From: Actinomycetes bacterium
GTDB lineage: Bacteria > Actinomycetota > Acidimicrobiia > Acidimicrobiales > RAAP-2
Direction: 5' to 3'
Length of the DNA: 8,084 bases
Assembly: GCA_021826255.1 (NCBI GenBank)
Contig: JAKBAZ010000053.1
Coordinates: forward strand, 1 to 8,084
Positions 6,195 through 8,084 of this stretch are shown here, piece after piece. A program made the translations under genes and the position numbers. The notes beneath the pieces were generated by a model. The model saw only the letters and a program-made list of their open reading frames with translations, was not told where the DNA came from and did not search any database. Every line of letters starts with the position of its first letter. The first letter of the stretch is position 1.

Positions 6195-7326
6195 GGCGGA
6201 AAACGCGGTTCGCGATGCCGACGGGGCGCTCAACGAACTGAGGGCCCGCTGGGAGGCCGCGCGCGAGTATTTGAAGATCGACGTTCGTCGTCTGCGCTTC
6301 CAGGAGTTGGGTGCGCTGGCCGAAGACCCCGATCTGTGGAACGATCAAGAGCACGCCCGAAGTGTGACGACGGAGCTCGGACGACTGGGCGCGGACCTGG
6401 AAGCCTTTGACGATCTCGGGAGCACGCTCGACGACGCGATGGTGCTCGTCGAGATGTGCCGTGAGACCCTCGCCACTGGGGAGGCAGACTCGTCGCTCAT
6501 CAGTGAACTAGTCGAGTCAACCAAGGACCTCGATCGTCGACTCGGCGAGTTGGAGACGCAGAGTCTCTTGTCCGGCCCCTACGACGAGAACGACGCCATC
6601 GTCGACGTTCACGCGGGGGCTGGTGGGACGGACGCTCAGGACTGGGCTGAGATGCTGGTCCGGATGTACAGCCGCTGGGCTGAGCGACGCGGCTTCGACG
6701 TCGAGATTGATGAAGTGACCGAGGGGCAAGAGGCGGGCATTCTCTCGGCCACCTTCATTGTGAAGGGTCGCTACGCCTACGGATGGTTGTCGGCCGAGCG
6801 CGGAGTCCATCGACTCGTTCGAATCAGTCCTTTCGACTCACAAGCTCGGCGCCAGACTAGCTTCGCCTCACTCGAGGTCACCCCGTTACTGGACGACGAC
6901 GCGACCGTTGACATCGACGAGAAGGACCTTCGAGTCGACACCTACCGATCGTCGGGGGCGGGAGGCCAGCACGTTAATAAGACCGACTCGGCCATCCGCC
7001 TCACACACTTGCCCACGGGCATCGTGGTGAGTTGCCAGAACGAGCGTTCCCAACACCAGAATCGGGCCCGCGCGATGCAAATTCTGGCGGCGAAGCTTGC
7101 CGAACGCGCTCGACTCGAGCGTCAGGCGGAACTCGACGCCCTCTCGGGCGTACGGAGCGACAATTCGTGGGGCAGCCAGATTCGTTCCTACGTTCAAGCG
7201 CCCTACCAACTGGTGAAGGATCTGCGCACCGACGTGGAGACCGGGAACGTCGACGCGGTGCTCGATGGCGATCTGGACACCTTTATGGAGGCCGAGTTAC
7301 GTCGACAGCGAGCGGCCCACTCGTAA
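6181..7326 (+). CDS. prfB: Peptide chain release factor 2 (RF2)
   Basis: RF2 terminates translation at UGA and UAA by entering the ribosomal A site and triggering peptidyl-tRNA hydrolysis. The 381-residue protein has an N-terminal helical domain (about 1-125, including EDPDLWNDQEHA at 48-59) and the domain following VDVHAGAGGTDAQDWAEM (141-158). The stop-codon reading tripeptide Ser-Pro-Phe (216-218, in RISPFDS) distinguishes RF2 from RF1. The catalytic Gly-Gly-Gln is at 261-263 in SGAGGQHVNKT. The C-terminal WGSQIRSYVQAPYQLVKDLRT (330-350) is family-typical. ATG 6181 lies inside secA, and an in-frame upstream GTG at 6127 would only add residues read from the secA tail, which look non-native. 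No Shine-Dalgarno is evident, so translation probably depends on ribosomes terminating at the secA stop. There is no in-frame UGA near the start, so the programmed +1 frameshift that autoregulates RF2 in many bacteria is absent. Confidence 0.97.
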   Translation: MADLKAENAVRDADGALNELRARWEAAREYLKIDVRRLRFQELGALAEDPDLWNDQEHARSVTTELGRLGADLEAFDDLGSTLDDAMVLVEMCRETLATGEADSSLISELVESTKDLDRRLGELETQSLLSGPYDENDAIVDVHAGAGGTDAQDWAEMLVRMYSRWAERRGFDVEIDEVTEGQEAGILSATFIVKGRYAYGWLSAERGVHRLVRISPFDSQARRQTSFASLEVTPLLDDDATVDIDEKDLRVDTYRSSGAGGQHVNKTDSAIRLTHLPTGIVVSCQNERSQHQNRARAMQILAAKLAERARLERQAELDALSGVRSDNSWGSQIRSYVQAPYQLVKDLRTDVETGNVDAVLDGDLDTFMEAELRRQRAAHS

Positions 7327-7333
7327 GTCCCCG

Positions 7334-7367
7334 CGACCAGCGACGACGTCCACTTCGTCGCTGGTCG
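7334..7367 (+). terminator. Hairpin terminator after prfB
   Basis: Two perfectly complementary 13-nt arms, CGACCAGCGACGA (7334-7346) and TCGTCGCTGGTCG (7355-7367), flank an 8-nt loop, 7 nt after the prfB stop. No U-tract follows, as is usual for terminators of high-GC actinobacteria. It probably ends the secA-prfB transcript. Because the stem is perfectly symmetric, it could also act on antisense transcription. Confidence 0.75.
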
Positions 7368-7424
7368 TTGCCGAGTGCGCCGGTTGAGCCGTCGAGCGTC
7401 CCGCGGTGGTTGAAGTGGCAACTC

Positions 7425-7430
7425 TAGAAT
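7425..7430 (+). promoter_or_regulatory. Candidate -10 box for ftsE
   Basis: TAGAAT fits the TAnnnT -10 consensus closely and would start transcription near 7437. This gives a leader of about 43 nt. TTGAAG at 7410-7415 resembles a -35 box but is only 9 nt away, too close to function with it. The preceding terminator makes a separate promoter here likely. Confidence 0.45.
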
Positions 7431-7439
7431 GGGGGAGTC

Positions 7440-7454
7440 GGCGCACGTCGCGCC
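7440..7454 (+). other. Short inverted repeat in the ftsE leader
   Basis: GGCGC (7440-7444) and GCGCC (7450-7454) can form a 5-bp hairpin with a 5-nt loop in the expected ftsE 5' leader. GAGT/ACTC (7435-7438/7460-7463) could extend it with an internal loop. It is short enough that chance is a real alternative. Confidence 0.25.
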
Positions 7455-7479
7455 TCCCAACTCTCTCAAAGGTGAGGTG

Positions 7480-8084
7480 ATGATTCGTTTCGAGAACGTC
7501 ACAAAGACGTACAAGAACGGCGCTCCCGCACTGTCGCAGGTGTCAGTGAATATCGAGAAAGGGGAGTTCGTCTTTCTCGTGGGAGCCTCGGGGTCAGGTA
7601 AGACCACGTTCCTTCGTCTATTGCTTCGAGAAGAAACCCCCGACCAGGGGAGAATTCTCGAGGCGGGGCGCGACATTGCGTCGTTGCCCAAGTGGAGAGT
7701 GCCCTACCTGCGCCGCAACATCGGGTGCGTCTTCCAGGACTTTCGCCTCCTACCCAACAAGACGGTCTTCGAGAACGTGGCCTTCGCTCTCGAGGTCATC
7801 GGTCGTCCGGCCTCGACGGTGGCGAGTCAGGTGCCCCAAATCCTCGAACTGGTGGGTTTGGGAGAAAAGAGTCACCGCCTGCCGAGCGAACTCTCGGGTG
7901 GAGAACAGCAGCGCGTCGCCGTCGCTCGAGCCTTCGTCAATCGCCCGCTCATTTTGCTCGCGGACGAACCGACCGGAAACCTTGATCCGACGAACTCCGA
8001 GTCGATTATGGCGCTCCTCGAACGCATCAATCGGACGGGAACCACGGTGGTCATGGCCACGCACGACCAGAATATGGTGAATCG
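7480..8084 (+). CDS. ftsE: Cell division ATP-binding protein FtsE (C-terminus outside window)
   Basis: FtsE is the cytoplasmic ABC ATPase that works with the membrane protein FtsX. The complex does not transport but couples ATP hydrolysis at the division site to activation of periplasmic or extracytoplasmic peptidoglycan hydrolases. The 201 visible residues begin MIRFENVTKTYKNG. They contain Walker A GASGSGKTT (35-43), the Q-loop in IGCVFQDFRLLPNKTVFENVAF (81-102, a segment characteristic of FtsE), the ABC signature LSGGEQQR (138-145), Walker B LILLADEP with the catalytic Glu (157-164), the D-loop GNLD (167-169 region) and the switch His in MATHD (192-196). Family length is about 220-230, so only some 25 residues are missing. 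AAAGG (7468-7472) is 7 nt before ATG 7480; GTG at 7477 is a less likely in-frame alternative. ftsX is expected just past the edge but cannot be seen. Confidence 0.95.
   Translation, partial: MIRFENVTKTYKNGAPALSQVSVNIEKGEFVFLVGASGSGKTTFLRLLLREETPDQGRILEAGRDIASLPKWRVPYLRRNIGCVFQDFRLLPNKTVFENVAFALEVIGRPASTVASQVPQILELVGLGEKSHRLPSELSGGEQQRVAVARAFVNRPLILLADEPTGNLDPTNSESIMALLERINRTGTTVVMATHDQNMVN

Noticed and set aside
6181..6200. CTTAA at the secA end as an RF2-type frameshift site
   Set aside because: It is simply the secA stop codon context; prfB is read in a different frame from its own ATG, with no interrupted frame to repair.
7410..7430. TTGAAG plus TAGAAT as a paired -35/-10 promoter for ftsE
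   Set aside because: The spacer is only 9 nt, far below the 16-19 nt needed; only the -10 box was kept.

Overview
The window is a stretch of chromosome of roughly 60% GC from a high-GC Gram-positive bacterium. Actinomycetota is most likely, perhaps a class such as Acidimicrobiia. The basis is codon use, the frequent GTG starts, -10 boxes without a clear -35, terminators without a U-tract, and a secA-prfB-ftsE gene order. The species cannot be named from the sequence alone. It is densely coded housekeeping DNA, with no transposon, prophage or CRISPR array seen.

Layout: (1) positions 1-702, minus strand, hold the N-terminal part of an acyl-CoA/acetyl-CoA carboxylase biotin carboxylase, cut by the window edge. 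(2) Divergent from it across about 67 bp is birA, the biotin-protein ligase expected to biotinylate the partner carrier protein of that carboxylase, so substrate complex and modifying enzyme are paired. (3) birA, rmlD (dTDP-4-dehydrorhamnose reductase) and a WbbL-like family 2 glycosyltransferase form a tight plus-strand operon with two 4-nt overlaps. The last two make and probably transfer L-rhamnose to a cell-surface polysaccharide. (4) Positions 3231-3461 hold no protein gene. They contain a 183-nt element closed by a 13-bp helix, which I interpret as a structured noncoding RNA, probably raiA RNA, with a candidate promoter whose expected start falls on the first base of the closing helix. 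(5) secA and prfB overlap by 14 nt and encode the preprotein translocase motor and release factor 2. (6) A 13-bp hairpin terminator is followed by a separate promoter and ftsE, the ATPase of the FtsEX division complex, cut by the right edge.

The most interesting point is the RNA. raiA RNAs are known mainly upstream of raiA/hpf, the ribosome hibernation factor gene, and hpf commonly precedes secA. Here the RNA appears to sit directly before secA with no hpf gene between them, so the RNA seems to have been kept in place without the protein gene it is named after.
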